Below, piece by piece: positions 26,411-35,196 of a stretch of 64,000 bases of DNA. Within the stretch, counting starts at the first letter, position 1. Every line of letters begins with the position of its first letter. This DNA is from Algorimicrobium sediminis (GTDB lineage Bacteria; Bacteroidota; Bacteroidia; Flavobacteriales; Flavobacteriaceae), in the NCBI RefSeq assembly GCF_042684585.1, contig NZ_JBHULS010000007.1:46925-110924 (forward strand). The letters run 5' to 3'. A program made the position numbers and the translations under genes. The notes under the pieces are model-generated. The model had not been told where the DNA came from. It made no database searches and saw nothing but the letters and a program-made list of their open reading frames with translations.

Positions 26411-26875
26411 TTATTTGGTTGTTTTTCTGTTGCCGTAAAAGTAGAGCGAGTGGTTGTTTATTTCAATATCAAAAACTTCTTCTATTGTTTTTTTTATGGA
26501 TTGTATGCGTGGGTCGCAAAACTCAATTACCTCGCCTGTATCGGTTAAAATAACATGATCGTGCTGTTTGTCGAAGTACGATTTTTCGTAATGCGCCTGG
26601 TTTTGGCCAAACTGATGCTTACGTACAAGTCCGCATTCTAGCAATAATTCAATGGTATTGTATAACGTGGCACGACTTACGCGATACTTTTTATTTTTCA
26701 TATTGAGGTACAGTGATTCAATATCAAAGTGTTCCTCGCTATTGTAAATTTCTTGTAAAATGGCGTAACGTTCTGGCGTTTTACGGTGCCCTTTCTCGCT
26801 TAAAAACGTAGTAAATACATTTTTAACAATTTCCTGGTTTTTTATATCGGTTTTTACACTCATAATTGGCTGCAA
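26411..26875 (-). CDS. Fur family transcriptional regulator
   Basis: The 154-residue protein has the Fur layout. An N-terminal winged helix includes GHRKTPERYAILQEIYNS and the YRVSRATLYNTIELLLECGLV recognition region. The C-terminal dimerisation domain opens with HDHVILTDTGEVIEF. The two CxxC pairs that bind structural zinc in many Fur/PerR proteins are absent; only isolated cysteines are present. It could be Fur, PerR or Zur-like. It lies 14 bp after relA/spoT and 11 bp before purA, so it is in their operon. Confidence 0.85.
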   Translation of the reverse strand: MQPIMSVKTDIKNQEIVKNVFTTFLSEKGHRKTPERYAILQEIYNSEEHFDIESLYLNMKNKKYRVSRATLYNTIELLLECGLVRKHQFGQNQAHYEKSYFDKQHDHVILTDTGEVIEFCDPRIQSIKKTIEEVFDIEINNHSLYFYGNRKTTK

Positions 26876-26889
26876 ATTTACATTTATTT

Positions 26890-29112
26890 TTAAACTCTTT
26901 CTACTTTATCAATACCATTAATTTTTTTCAGATTATCAACCAATTTTTTTAGTATGGTATTATTTGTTACTACCACATTAATTTTTCCTGAAAAAATGCC
27001 GTCATCACTTTCAAAACTAATACTTTTCATGTTTACGTGCATGTTGGATGAGATAACATTTGTTATGGTGTTTACCAAGCCTAAATTATCGATACCGGAT
27101 AGTTTAATTTGTGCTGGAAATTCCTGTTGCGAGGAATCAATCCATTTGGCTGTCATGATGCGGTAGGCGTAATTAGATTGCAAACTAACAGCATTTGGAC
27201 AGTTTTTTTTATGAATTTTAAGGCCGTCGTTAATGGTTAGAAAGCCAAAAACGGGGTCGCCGGGAATGGGGTTACAGCAGTTAGCAAATTTGTAATTTAG
27301 TTTTTCTTCATCTTTACCAAAAACAAGCAAATCGTATTTGTTGGTAATTTCTTCTTTTTCAAGCTCCTCTTTAGGAATATTGGGACGTCGGGATATTTTG
27401 TTTTTCAAATAACTCATAAACGCATTGCTTCGTGAGGAGGCAAATGCTTTTAGCATAACGTTATCTATGGTGCCCGCACCAACTCTAAAAAATAGGTCTA
27501 AGCTGGTTTTTAATTTAAAATAATTAACAAGCTCATTTACAGATTTTTCATCTAGAGTAATTTTTAATTGCTTTAACTTTCGGCGTAAAATTTCCTTGCC
27601 ATCTTCGGCAATACGTTTTTTATCTTCTTTTAGTGCTGATTTAATTTTGCCGCGTGCCTTTGCTGTGGTTGCGTAATCCAACCAGTTCGGGTTTGGCTTG
27701 GCATTTTCGGCAGTTAAAATTTCTAGTCTGTCGCCACTTTTTAGCACATGACTTAAAGGAACGAGTTTACCATTTACTTTGGCACCTCGCGTTTTCATGC
27801 CAATTTCGGTATGGATGCTAAAGGCAAAATCCAGGGGTGTTGCGCCTTTTGGCAGCGATTTTAAATCGCCTTTTGGTGTAAAAACAAAAATTTCTTTAGA
27901 GTAAAGATTTAGCTTAAACTGTTCTACAAAATCTACAGCATTGGTTTCAGGGTTTTCTAGGGTTTCTTGCAGTTTTGCCACCCATGAATCTAATGTTTCA
28001 TCGGCGTTTTCGCTACCTTCCTTATATTTGTAATGCGCGGCATACCCTTTTTCTGCTATTTCGTTCATACGTTCGCTACGTATTTGTACTTCTACCCAGC
28101 GACCTTTTGGGCCAACTACAGTAATGTGCAGGGCTTCGTAGCCAGTAGATTTTGGCGACGATATCCAATCGCGTAAACGCGTGGGGTTGGGCCTAAAGTG
28201 ATCGGTAACGATGGAGTAAATTTTCCAAGCTAAAAACTTTTCATTTTCGGGTTCGCTCTTGTAAACAATTCTAACAGCAAATTTGTCGTAAATTTCATCG
28301 AAAGAAACCCCTTGGTTTAAAATCTTTTTTCGGATGGAAAAAATAGATTTTGTACGGCCTTTAATGGTGTAATCCAGTTGTTCCTTATCTAGCGATGTGG
28401 ATATTACTTTACTAAACTCACTTATATAGGTGTCCTGTTCTTCTTTACTGTCTTTTATTTTATGCAGGATATCGTAGTACACTTCTGGTTCTGTATATTT
28501 TAATCCTAAATCTTCCAATTCAGTTTTAATGTTATACAAACCAATTTTGTGCGCAAGCGGGGCATAAATATATAAGGTTTCGGAGGCTAGTTTTACCTGT
28601 TTGTCCGGACGCATAGAATCCATAGTTTGCATATTATGCAGACGGTCGGCAATTTTTATAATAATAACCCGAACATCGTCGTTTAAGGTAAGGAGCATGC
28701 GCCTAAAATTTTCGGCTTGCATAGAAATATCCATGTCCGTGTCCTTATTTATAAACGAAATTTTGGTAAGGCCATCTACAATTTTGGCTACTGTTTCGCC
28801 AAACATATCCTCAATGTCCTTCAACGTGTAGCGGTCGCAGTCCTCTACCACATCATGAAGCAGAGCAGCGGTAATGGATGTGGCGTCTAAACCAATTTCT
28901 TTGGCCACAATTTTAGCAACGGCAATTGGATGAAAAATATAGGCTTCGCCAGATTTTCGGCGTTGATCTTTGTGTGCATCTACGGCCACATCAAAAGCCT
29001 TTCTAATTTGAATTTTGTCTGCTTTAGAAAGGGTTCTGTAGCTTACGCGCAACAGTTCGCGATAGGCTTTTGCTATTGTGGCGTTTTCTTTTTCAATATC
29101 TATGTCTGTCAT
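26890..29112 (-). CDS. RelA/SpoT family (p)ppGpp synthetase/hydrolase
   Basis: The 740-residue protein has the full long-RSH layout. The hydrolase HD domain includes YIFHPIAVAKIVAKEIGLD, ALLHDVVEDC and KIADRLHNMQT. The synthetase domain has TKSIFSIRKKI and the GYEALHITVVGPKGRWVEVQIR stretch (split here). TGS, zinc-finger-like (FANCCNPIPGDPVFGF, NCPNAV) and ACT domains follow. HD and synthetase motifs both look intact, so it is probably bifunctional like SpoT/Rel. It leads fur and purA and follows the SRPBCC gene by 49 bp. Confidence 0.95.
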   Translation of the reverse strand: MTDIDIEKENATIAKAYRELLRVSYRTLSKADKIQIRKAFDVAVDAHKDQRRKSGEAYIFHPIAVAKIVAKEIGLDATSITAALLHDVVEDCDRYTLKDIEDMFGETVAKIVDGLTKISFINKDTDMDISMQAENFRRMLLTLNDDVRVIIIKIADRLHNMQTMDSMRPDKQVKLASETLYIYAPLAHKIGLYNIKTELEDLGLKYTEPEVYYDILHKIKDSKEEQDTYISEFSKVISTSLDKEQLDYTIKGRTKSIFSIRKKILNQGVSFDEIYDKFAVRIVYKSEPENEKFLAWKIYSIVTDHFRPNPTRLRDWISSPKSTGYEALHITVVGPKGRWVEVQIRSERMNEIAEKGYAAHYKYKEGSENADETLDSWVAKLQETLENPETNAVDFVEQFKLNLYSKEIFVFTPKGDLKSLPKGATPLDFAFSIHTEIGMKTRGAKVNGKLVPLSHVLKSGDRLEILTAENAKPNPNWLDYATTAKARGKIKSALKEDKKRIAEDGKEILRRKLKQLKITLDEKSVNELVNYFKLKTSLDLFFRVGAGTIDNVMLKAFASSRSNAFMSYLKNKISRRPNIPKEELEKEEITNKYDLLVFGKDEEKLNYKFANCCNPIPGDPVFGFLTINDGLKIHKKNCPNAVSLQSNYAYRIMTAKWIDSSQQEFPAQIKLSGIDNLGLVNTITNVISSNMHVNMKSISFESDDGIFSGKINVVVTNNTILKKLVDNLKKINGIDKVERV

Positions 29113-29161
29113 AAAATTAAAAGTAGTACTTACTGTTTTAGGTTACAACTTTTGGTTGTTT

Positions 29162-29626
29162 TTATTTGCTATTCTGGTTATTTACAGAAATATCGTGCTC
29201 TGCAAAGTTTTTAAAATCGTTAAAATACTGTTTGCTCTGTTTCTTAAAAGCATTTGGCATAAATATAAGCATGAGGCGCATTTTTAGACTTGTGGGTACG
29301 ATGGTGTTTTCTGAAATCCACAAGGTTTTTGTGTCGCTAATGGCTTTAAATTGGTTTTTTTGAAAAGACACCACGCCTTCATTTTGAAAAGACATATCCA
29401 ATTCGTGGGGTAAACTAACATGCGACATGGTTTGGATAAAATAAAAATCTTTATCGTTTATCCTGTAATGCAAACGCATTTTGGATCCTGTTTGCCCGTA
29501 AACACCCGTTATAAAATCGTAAGCTACAATATTGCGTTGCCAATGTTTCAGGTTTTCTGGATTGTTAAACTTTTTCATAAAAGTTTCCAAAGATACATGT
29601 ATGGTGGTTTCCAGAGTGTAGGTCAT
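29162..29626 (-). CDS. SRPBCC family protein
   Basis: The 154-residue protein looks like a START/SRPBCC fold: LETTIHVSLETFMKKFNNPENL at the start, with the helix after strand one. A central beta sheet has HYRINDKDFYFIQTMSHVSLP, and the C-terminal helix is KKQSKQYFNDFKNFAE. The fold suggests a small hydrophobic ligand, but nothing more can be said. It lies upstream of relA/spoT on the same strand with a 49-bp gap and has its own promoter at 29672. Confidence 0.68.
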   Translation of the reverse strand: MTYTLETTIHVSLETFMKKFNNPENLKHWQRNIVAYDFITGVYGQTGSKMRLHYRINDKDFYFIQTMSHVSLPHELDMSFQNEGVVSFQKNQFKAISDTKTLWISENTIVPTSLKMRLMLIFMPNAFKKQSKQYFNDFKNFAEHDISVNNQNSK

Positions 29627-29671
29627 ACTAATGTCTTTTTACTCCTATAAATATACAATTTTTATAGCAAG

Positions 29672-29679
29672 CAAAGCTA
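29672..29679 (-). promoter_or_regulatory. Promoter -7 element for SRPBCC-relA-fur-purA
   Basis: On the minus strand this is TAGCTTTG, matching TAnnTTTG, 45 bp upstream of the SRPBCC start codon. Confidence 0.45.
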
Positions 29680-29749
29680 ATAATTTAGTAGTAGGTTAAA
29701 ACTTTATAAGTCTGCTAAATTTGTAACTTGTATTATGGCTTAATATTCC

Positions 29750-29757
29750 TATTTTTG
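29750..29757 (+). promoter_or_regulatory. Promoter -7 element of the PPIase operon; decides the start codon
   Basis: TATTTTTG matches TAnnTTTG. It ends 1 bp before an in-frame ATG at 29759, so that ATG would fall at or before the transcription start. The ATG at 29783, at the signal peptide, is therefore the better start. Confidence 0.6.
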
Positions 29758-29782
29758 CATGAATTCAACAAAAAATTTTAAG

Positions 29783-31732
29783 ATGTTTAGAAACCTTTTT
29801 TTTGTAGCTTGGCTGTTTGTAGGTGTTGCCGTTACCGCTCAAAATTCAGATAAAGCCATATTGCTTAAGGTGGCCAATGAGCCTGTTTACGACACAGAAT
29901 TTGTGCGCATCTTTAAAAAGAATTTAGAATTGGTTAAAGATGATTCGCAAAAAGATGTAGATGCCTATTTGGATTTATTTGTGAATTATAAGCTAAAAAT
30001 TCAAGAGGCAAAGGCCCAAGGTTTAGATACTTTACCAAACTACGTGCGGGAGCTAACCAATTACAAAAAACAGTTAGCAAGAAATTTTTTAACTGATACG
30101 CAGGTAACCGAAGCCCTGGTGGAGGAAGCCTATTTTCGAACAAAAAATGAGGTGAAGGCGTCTCATGTTTTAATTAAAATGGATGCTAATGCCCAACCAG
30201 CAGATACGCTTAATGTTTACAATCAATTGCTTAAATGGCGCAAAGATATACAGGAGGACGGTTTTGAAACACTGCAAAAGAAAATTCATGATGGCAAAAC
30301 CATATACGCCGAAAATTTAGGTTACTTTTCTGCTTTTAAAATGGTGTACAATTTCGAAAATGCAGCTTATAATACACCAGTCGGTACTATTTCTATGCCG
30401 TTTAAAACGCGCTTTGGCTATCATATAGTTACAGTTGAAGATATACGTCCATCCAGAGGCGAGCGTAAAGTGGCACATATTATGATTGCGCATAACCGCA
30501 ATGGCGAGGCGCAAACAGCGGAATCTCGTATTAACGATTTGTACACAAAAATTAAGCAAGGCGAAGATTTTGCCGTAATAGCCAAGCAATTTTCCGAGGA
30601 TAAAAGTTCTGCCGAAAAAGGAGGTGAATTGGCTGTATTTAGTAGTGGTCAATTAAGTTCTTCAGATTTTGAAGATATGGCTTTTAGTCTTGAAAAACCA
30701 GGCGATGTATCGGCGCCTTTTGCTACTGAATTTGGTTGGCATATTGTTAAATTACTTGAAAAAATGCCGGTTCCAGATTTCGAAAGTATGAAATCGGAAT
30801 TAGAAGCACGTGTAAAAACCGATTCGCGGTCGCAACTAATAAATACCTCCAGAGTAAACACCTTAAAAGAACGGTATGCGGTTGCAGATAACCCAGAGGC
30901 GCTAACTTATTTTACTACCATTTTAGACGATAGTTATTTTAATGGTACTTACACGCTACCAGACGCATTTACAGGGAAGAAACCTTTGGTTACTATTGGA
31001 AATTTGCAGTTATATTATGCCGATTTTGGTACTTACTTAATAAAAAATCAGCGTAAAATATCAGGTAAAAAACCACTTGCCAATTTGGTAAGCGATTATT
31101 ACAACACCTTTATAAACACCAACTTGTTGCAATACGAAGAGGCTAATTTAGAAACTGAAAACCAGGCTTATGCCAACATAGTAGCGGAATACCGAGACGG
31201 ACTGTTGTTGTTCGATTTAATGGAAAAAGAAATTTGGAACACTGTTAGTGCAGATTCAGTTGCCGTAAATGAGTTTTATCAAGCAAACAAAGCATCCTAC
31301 ACATGGCCAATTCGTGTAGATGCAGATGTGGCTTCTGCCAACGATAAAAAAACAGTAAAAAAGGTACGCCAAATGCTTAAGAACGGGACAAGTCCAGAAG
31401 CCATAAAAACTACTTTAAATACCAATGGTACCGTTCAGGTTATATTTACATCGGATGTTATGGCATTGGACCATCAGGCACTACCGCAGGACATGATTGT
31501 TAAGGAAGGTGTTTCAAAAATTTATAACCAAGATGGTGTGTATATTGTATATCAAATTAAAAACATAATTCCGGAAGCTTTAAAAAGTTTTGATGAAGCC
31601 AAAGGGCAAGTTATAAACGATTACCAAATACACAAAGAAGCCTTGTGGCTTAAGGACCTGGAAAAGAAATATCCCGTAGAAATAAACGAAGCGGTGTTTG
31701 CCAAAGTGAAACAAACTTTAAAAAATAACTAA
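29783..31732 (+). CDS. Periplasmic parvulin-type peptidylprolyl isomerase, two PPIase domains
   Basis: The 649-residue protein begins with a signal peptide (MFRNLFFVAWLFVGVAVTAQ). It has two parvulin PpiC-type domains in a row: about 115-215, with EVKASHVLIKMD and FKTRFGYHIVTVEDIRPS, and about 222-320, with KVAHIMIAHN, GGELAVFSSGQL and FATEFGWHIVKL. A long C-terminal region follows that I do not recognise. Such proteins help outer-membrane proteins fold. The start was chosen after the promoter at 29750, eight codons inside the longest frame. Two more PPIase-type genes and a MoxR gene follow with almost no spacing. Confidence 0.9.
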   Translation: MFRNLFFVAWLFVGVAVTAQNSDKAILLKVANEPVYDTEFVRIFKKNLELVKDDSQKDVDAYLDLFVNYKLKIQEAKAQGLDTLPNYVRELTNYKKQLARNFLTDTQVTEALVEEAYFRTKNEVKASHVLIKMDANAQPADTLNVYNQLLKWRKDIQEDGFETLQKKIHDGKTIYAENLGYFSAFKMVYNFENAAYNTPVGTISMPFKTRFGYHIVTVEDIRPSRGERKVAHIMIAHNRNGEAQTAESRINDLYTKIKQGEDFAVIAKQFSEDKSSAEKGGELAVFSSGQLSSSDFEDMAFSLEKPGDVSAPFATEFGWHIVKLLEKMPVPDFESMKSELEARVKTDSRSQLINTSRVNTLKERYAVADNPEALTYFTTILDDSYFNGTYTLPDAFTGKKPLVTIGNLQLYYADFGTYLIKNQRKISGKKPLANLVSDYYNTFINTNLLQYEEANLETENQAYANIVAEYRDGLLLFDLMEKEIWNTVSADSVAVNEFYQANKASYTWPIRVDADVASANDKKTVKKVRQMLKNGTSPEAIKTTLNTNGTVQVIFTSDVMALDHQALPQDMIVKEGVSKIYNQDGVYIVYQIKNIIPEALKSFDEAKGQVINDYQIHKEALWLKDLEKKYPVEINEAVFAKVKQTLKNN

Positions 31733-32590
31733 TTGAAACATACTATTTTTGGTTTTATAGCAAGTGCTTTTTTGCTCGTTTCTTGTAATTACTTCTACAA
31801 ACAAGAGAGCGAAAAAAAACCTATTGCACGTGTAAATAATGTGTTTTTATACGAAGAAGATGTAGCACATTTGTTTACAGAAAATATGCCAGAAACCGAT
31901 AGTATGCTTCAGGTTACTAATTTTATTAACCGTTGGGCAACCCAACAATTATTGGTAGCAGGTGCTGAAATAAACTTAAACGAGGACAAACTAGCACATT
32001 TTAACAGGCTAGCCACACAATACAAAAACGACTTGTATGCCACCAGTTATTTACAAGCTTTGGTGCGCCGTAGTTTGGATACCGTAGTAACAACTGCCGA
32101 GGCGCAATTGTTTTACGAGGCAAACATGGATATTCTAAAACTGAAAGAGGATTTGGTTAAATTCAGGTATATTCATCTGGATGAAACCATATCGGATTTA
32201 GAGGCCATAAAAACAAAATTTAAACGTTTTAATAGTTATGATATGGAAGAATTGGATGCCATGGCCATTCAATTTAAATCCTATGCATTTAACGATTCTA
32301 TTTGGATAAATGTGAATCAAATTATTAATAAGGTGCCAGTTATTACAGCAGAAAACAAAAATGAATTGTTAAAAAAATCTAATTTTATACAACTCAAAGA
32401 TTCATTAGGACTATATTTGATGCAAATTGAAGATGTTTTGGAGCAAAATAGCCCTGCACCTCTGGACTATATAAAACCAACTATAGACCAAATTGTTATA
32501 AACAAAAGAAAGTTAGAACTCATTAAAGAATTAGAAAAAGATATTACAAAAGATGCTATTAAAAATAAACAATTTGAAATTTACAACTAG
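31733..32590 (+). CDS. SurA-like lipoprotein, N-terminal chaperone region without clear PPIase domain
   Basis: The 285-residue frame starts with TTG directly after the stop of the upstream PPIase gene. No ATG lies near the signal sequence, so TTG is the probable start. A lipobox ends at Cys18 (FLLVSC). The rest resembles the helical chaperone part of SurA/PpiD proteins (for example IARVNNVFLYEEDVAHLF at about 30-47), but the FGYHI/GGELG-type parvulin motifs are absent. It is sandwiched between two parvulin genes and overlaps the next by 38 bp, so it probably works with them on outer-membrane protein folding. Confidence 0.72.
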   Translation: MKHTIFGFIASAFLLVSCNYFYKQESEKKPIARVNNVFLYEEDVAHLFTENMPETDSMLQVTNFINRWATQQLLVAGAEINLNEDKLAHFNRLATQYKNDLYATSYLQALVRRSLDTVVTTAEAQLFYEANMDILKLKEDLVKFRYIHLDETISDLEAIKTKFKRFNSYDMEELDAMAIQFKSYAFNDSIWINVNQIINKVPVITAENKNELLKKSNFIQLKDSLGLYLMQIEDVLEQNSPAPLDYIKPTIDQIVINKRKLELIKELEKDITKDAIKNKQFEIYN

Positions 32591-34004
32591 CCCTGTTCAG
32601 GTGCTTTTTTGTTTAGCCATATGCTTACTTTCGGCTGGTTTACAGGCACAAGAAATTATTGAGGACGATGCACCTGCATCAAAAAAAGTAATAGATACGC
32701 TAGAGAATACGGGCGCAAAAAAAATAGATGGCGTTGCAGCGGTAGTAGGCGAGTATGTTATATTAGAATCCGATGTGGACGACAATATTATGCAGCTTAA
32801 AGCGCAAGGAGCCTCCTTGGATGGTGTTACCAGATGCCAATTATTTGGGAAATTACTAGAAGACAAACTATATGCACATCACGCTATTCAAGACAGTATC
32901 ATTGTATCCGATGCCGAAATTCGGTCCAACGTGGACTACCAGCTACAACAGTTTATGGCACAGTCTGGACAAAGCATGGAGCAGCTTTTAGAGTTATACA
33001 ACCAACCTAACGAAAAAGCGTTTAGAGAGGAAATGTACGAGATTAATAAAAGCCAAAAGCTTGCAAGCGAAATGCAGAAGAAGATTTTGGATGGTGTGGA
33101 AATTACGCCCGAAGAAACACGACAATTTTTTAGTCAGATTCCTGCAGACGAACGCCCAACATTTGGAACCGAACTAAAAGTGTCGCAAATAGTTATCGAA
33201 CCAAAAGTGTCAGAAGAGGAAAACGAACGCATCATTAACCAACTAAAACAATTTAAAGCAGATGTAATTGAAAATGGCGCCAATTTCCGATCGAAAGTTG
33301 TTTTATATTCCGACGATAAAGCCTCTATACCGCAAGGAGGTATGTACACACTTAACAGAAAACGACCACGCATGGTAAAAGAATTTCGGGAGGTTGCCTT
33401 TTCTTTACAAGAAGGTGAAATTTCAGATCCTGTAAAAACAGATTATGGTTACCATATTATTTATCTAGAAAAAATTCGTGGTCAGGAATACGATGTGCGT
33501 CATATACTTTTAATTCCAAAAGTGTCGGAAGAGGCCATTGCCGAAGCACGCGAAAAGTTAACAAAAATAAGACAGCGCATTGTGGATGGCCATATTAGCT
33601 TTGCCGATGCAGCTAGAGAGTTTAGCGATCAGAAAGAAACCAGAAGCGAGGGCGGCTTATTAATTAATCCAGCTACGCAAGACTATAATTTTGAGTTAAC
33701 CAAAATAGATCCAGAATTATACGGCCAAATTCAAGATTTGGAAGAGGGCGAAGTGAGCTTAATACAAACAGATCAAGATAGAACGGGCAATATTAAGTTC
33801 AAAATTTTAATGGTTAGCGACCGTGTAGAGGAGCACGTGGCAGACTATTCGCGCGATTATCTTAAAATAAAAGAACTTGCTTTAAACGAAAAACGTATTA
33901 AAGCAATTGAAAAATGGCAAAACGAAAAAATAATGGATACCTATATCAAAATTAATGGTGACTACAGAGATTGCGATTTTTCTAGTAACTGGTTAAAACA
34001 ATAA
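32553..34004 (+). CDS. surA: SurA-like periplasmic peptidylprolyl isomerase
   Basis: The 483-residue protein has a signal peptide ending near LSAGLQAQ (about residue 33). The SurA N-terminal segment includes KKIDGVAAVVGEYVILESDVD, and two parvulin domains follow: about 205-315, with LKVSQIVIEPK and VKTDYGYHIIYLEKI, and about 318-425, with VRHILLIPK, FADAAREFS and SEGGLL. It should be a chaperone for outer-membrane proteins. It overlaps the upstream lipoprotein gene by 38 bp, and MoxR follows 2 bp after its stop. Confidence 0.9.
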   Translation: MLLKINNLKFTTSPVQVLFCLAICLLSAGLQAQEIIEDDAPASKKVIDTLENTGAKKIDGVAAVVGEYVILESDVDDNIMQLKAQGASLDGVTRCQLFGKLLEDKLYAHHAIQDSIIVSDAEIRSNVDYQLQQFMAQSGQSMEQLLELYNQPNEKAFREEMYEINKSQKLASEMQKKILDGVEITPEETRQFFSQIPADERPTFGTELKVSQIVIEPKVSEEENERIINQLKQFKADVIENGANFRSKVVLYSDDKASIPQGGMYTLNRKRPRMVKEFREVAFSLQEGEISDPVKTDYGYHIIYLEKIRGQEYDVRHILLIPKVSEEAIAEAREKLTKIRQRIVDGHISFADAAREFSDQKETRSEGGLLINPATQDYNFELTKIDPELYGQIQDLEEGEVSLIQTDQDRTGNIKFKILMVSDRVEEHVADYSRDYLKIKELALNEKRIKAIEKWQNEKIMDTYIKINGDYRDCDFSSNWLKQ

Positions 34005-34006
34005 AT

Positions 34007-34960
34007 ATGTCCGATGTAGCTGCAATTGAAAGCTTCGTAAAAAAATATAAAGCACTAAAAACCGAAATTGCCAAAGTTATCATTGGTCAAGAAGCGGTTG
34101 TCGATCAAATTTTAATAGCCATTTTTTCTGGTGGTCATGCCTTGTTAATAGGTGTGCCCGGATTGGCCAAAACCCTAATGGTTAATACCATTTCCGAAGC
34201 ATTAGGTTTAAATTTTAAACGCATTCAGTTTACACCAGATTTAATGCCAAGCGATATTTTAGGTAGTGAAATTTTAGATGAAAATAGAAATTTCAAATTC
34301 ATAAAAGGGCCTGTTTTTGCTAACATCATTCTGGCCGACGAAATAAATAGAACACCGCCAAAAACCCAAGCCGCTTTGCTGGAGGCTATGCAGGAACGAT
34401 CTGTTACGGTTTCTGGACATCATTACAAACTGGATTTACCGTATTTTGTATTGGCCACACAAAACCCAATTGAGCAGGAAGGTACCTATCCGTTACCCGA
34501 AGCACAACTGGACCGCTTTATGTTTGCCATTAATTTAAATTATCCCACTTTTGAAGAAGAAGTGGCGGTCGTAAAGGCAACAACTTCAAACGTTACACAT
34601 ACCGTAAATCCGTTATTTACGGCGCAAGAAATTGTCGATATTCAACAATTACTTCGCAGAATGCCAGTGGCAGACAACGTGGTAGAATACGCTGTTAAAA
34701 TGACGGGAAAAACAAGACCCGATAGTCCACATGCTGCCGATATGGTTAAAAACTTTATCGATTGGGGAGCTGGACCTCGAGCGTCTCAAAATTTAATATT
34801 AGCAGCCAAAACGCATGCAGCGGTTCATGGTAAATTTTCGCCAGATATCGAAAATGTGCAAGCCGTAGCGCATGCCATTTTTAAACACCGTATTGTTAAA
34901 AACTACAAGGCAGATGCCGAAGGTATTACAGAGGAAGCCATAATAACAAGTTTATTTTAA
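34007..34960 (+). CDS. MoxR family AAA+ ATPase
   Basis: The 317-residue ATPase has Walker A GVPGLAKT (49-56), Walker B with ILADEINRTPPKTQAALLEAMQ, and TQNPIEQEGTYPLPEAQLDRF, all typical of MoxR. Members often act as chaperones that mature protein complexes, usually next to DUF58 and von Willebrand A genes. None of these follow here; the neighbour downstream is aconitase under its own promoter. It is last in the PPIase operon, so a link to envelope protein assembly is inferred. Confidence 0.92.
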   Translation: MSDVAAIESFVKKYKALKTEIAKVIIGQEAVVDQILIAIFSGGHALLIGVPGLAKTLMVNTISEALGLNFKRIQFTPDLMPSDILGSEILDENRNFKFIKGPVFANIILADEINRTPPKTQAALLEAMQERSVTVSGHHYKLDLPYFVLATQNPIEQEGTYPLPEAQLDRFMFAINLNYPTFEEEVAVVKATTSNVTHTVNPLFTAQEIVDIQQLLRRMPVADNVVEYAVKMTGKTRPDSPHAADMVKNFIDWGAGPRASQNLILAAKTHAAVHGKFSPDIENVQAVAHAIFKHRIVKNYKADAEGITEEAIITSLF

Positions 34961-35135
34961 ATGGTTCTAAATTGATGCTTTGGTAATATATCCGGTTTAA
35001 ATTGTTAAATTATTAGTAATTATACGGTATTAATCAAATTTAAGCTGTAATTTTAGGTAAATTGTTATATTTATTTAAAATATTTCAATGATACCGGCTT
35101 TTCGTTACATATTTTTAAATCTTCTTTAAAATTTG

Positions 35136-35143
35136 TACTTTTG
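35136..35143 (+). promoter_or_regulatory. Promoter -7 element of the aconitase gene
   Basis: TACTTTTG matches TAnnTTTG, 53 bp before the ATG at 35197. Confidence 0.55.
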
Positions 35144-35196
35144 CGGTCCTCATTAACTTGGGAATTAATAAGTTTATTCATACTAAAAATTATAAT

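Noticed and set aside
35158..35196. Longer aconitase start at 35158
   Set aside because: The extra 13 residues are outside the family's usual N-terminus, and the ATG at 35197 gives the expected beginning.
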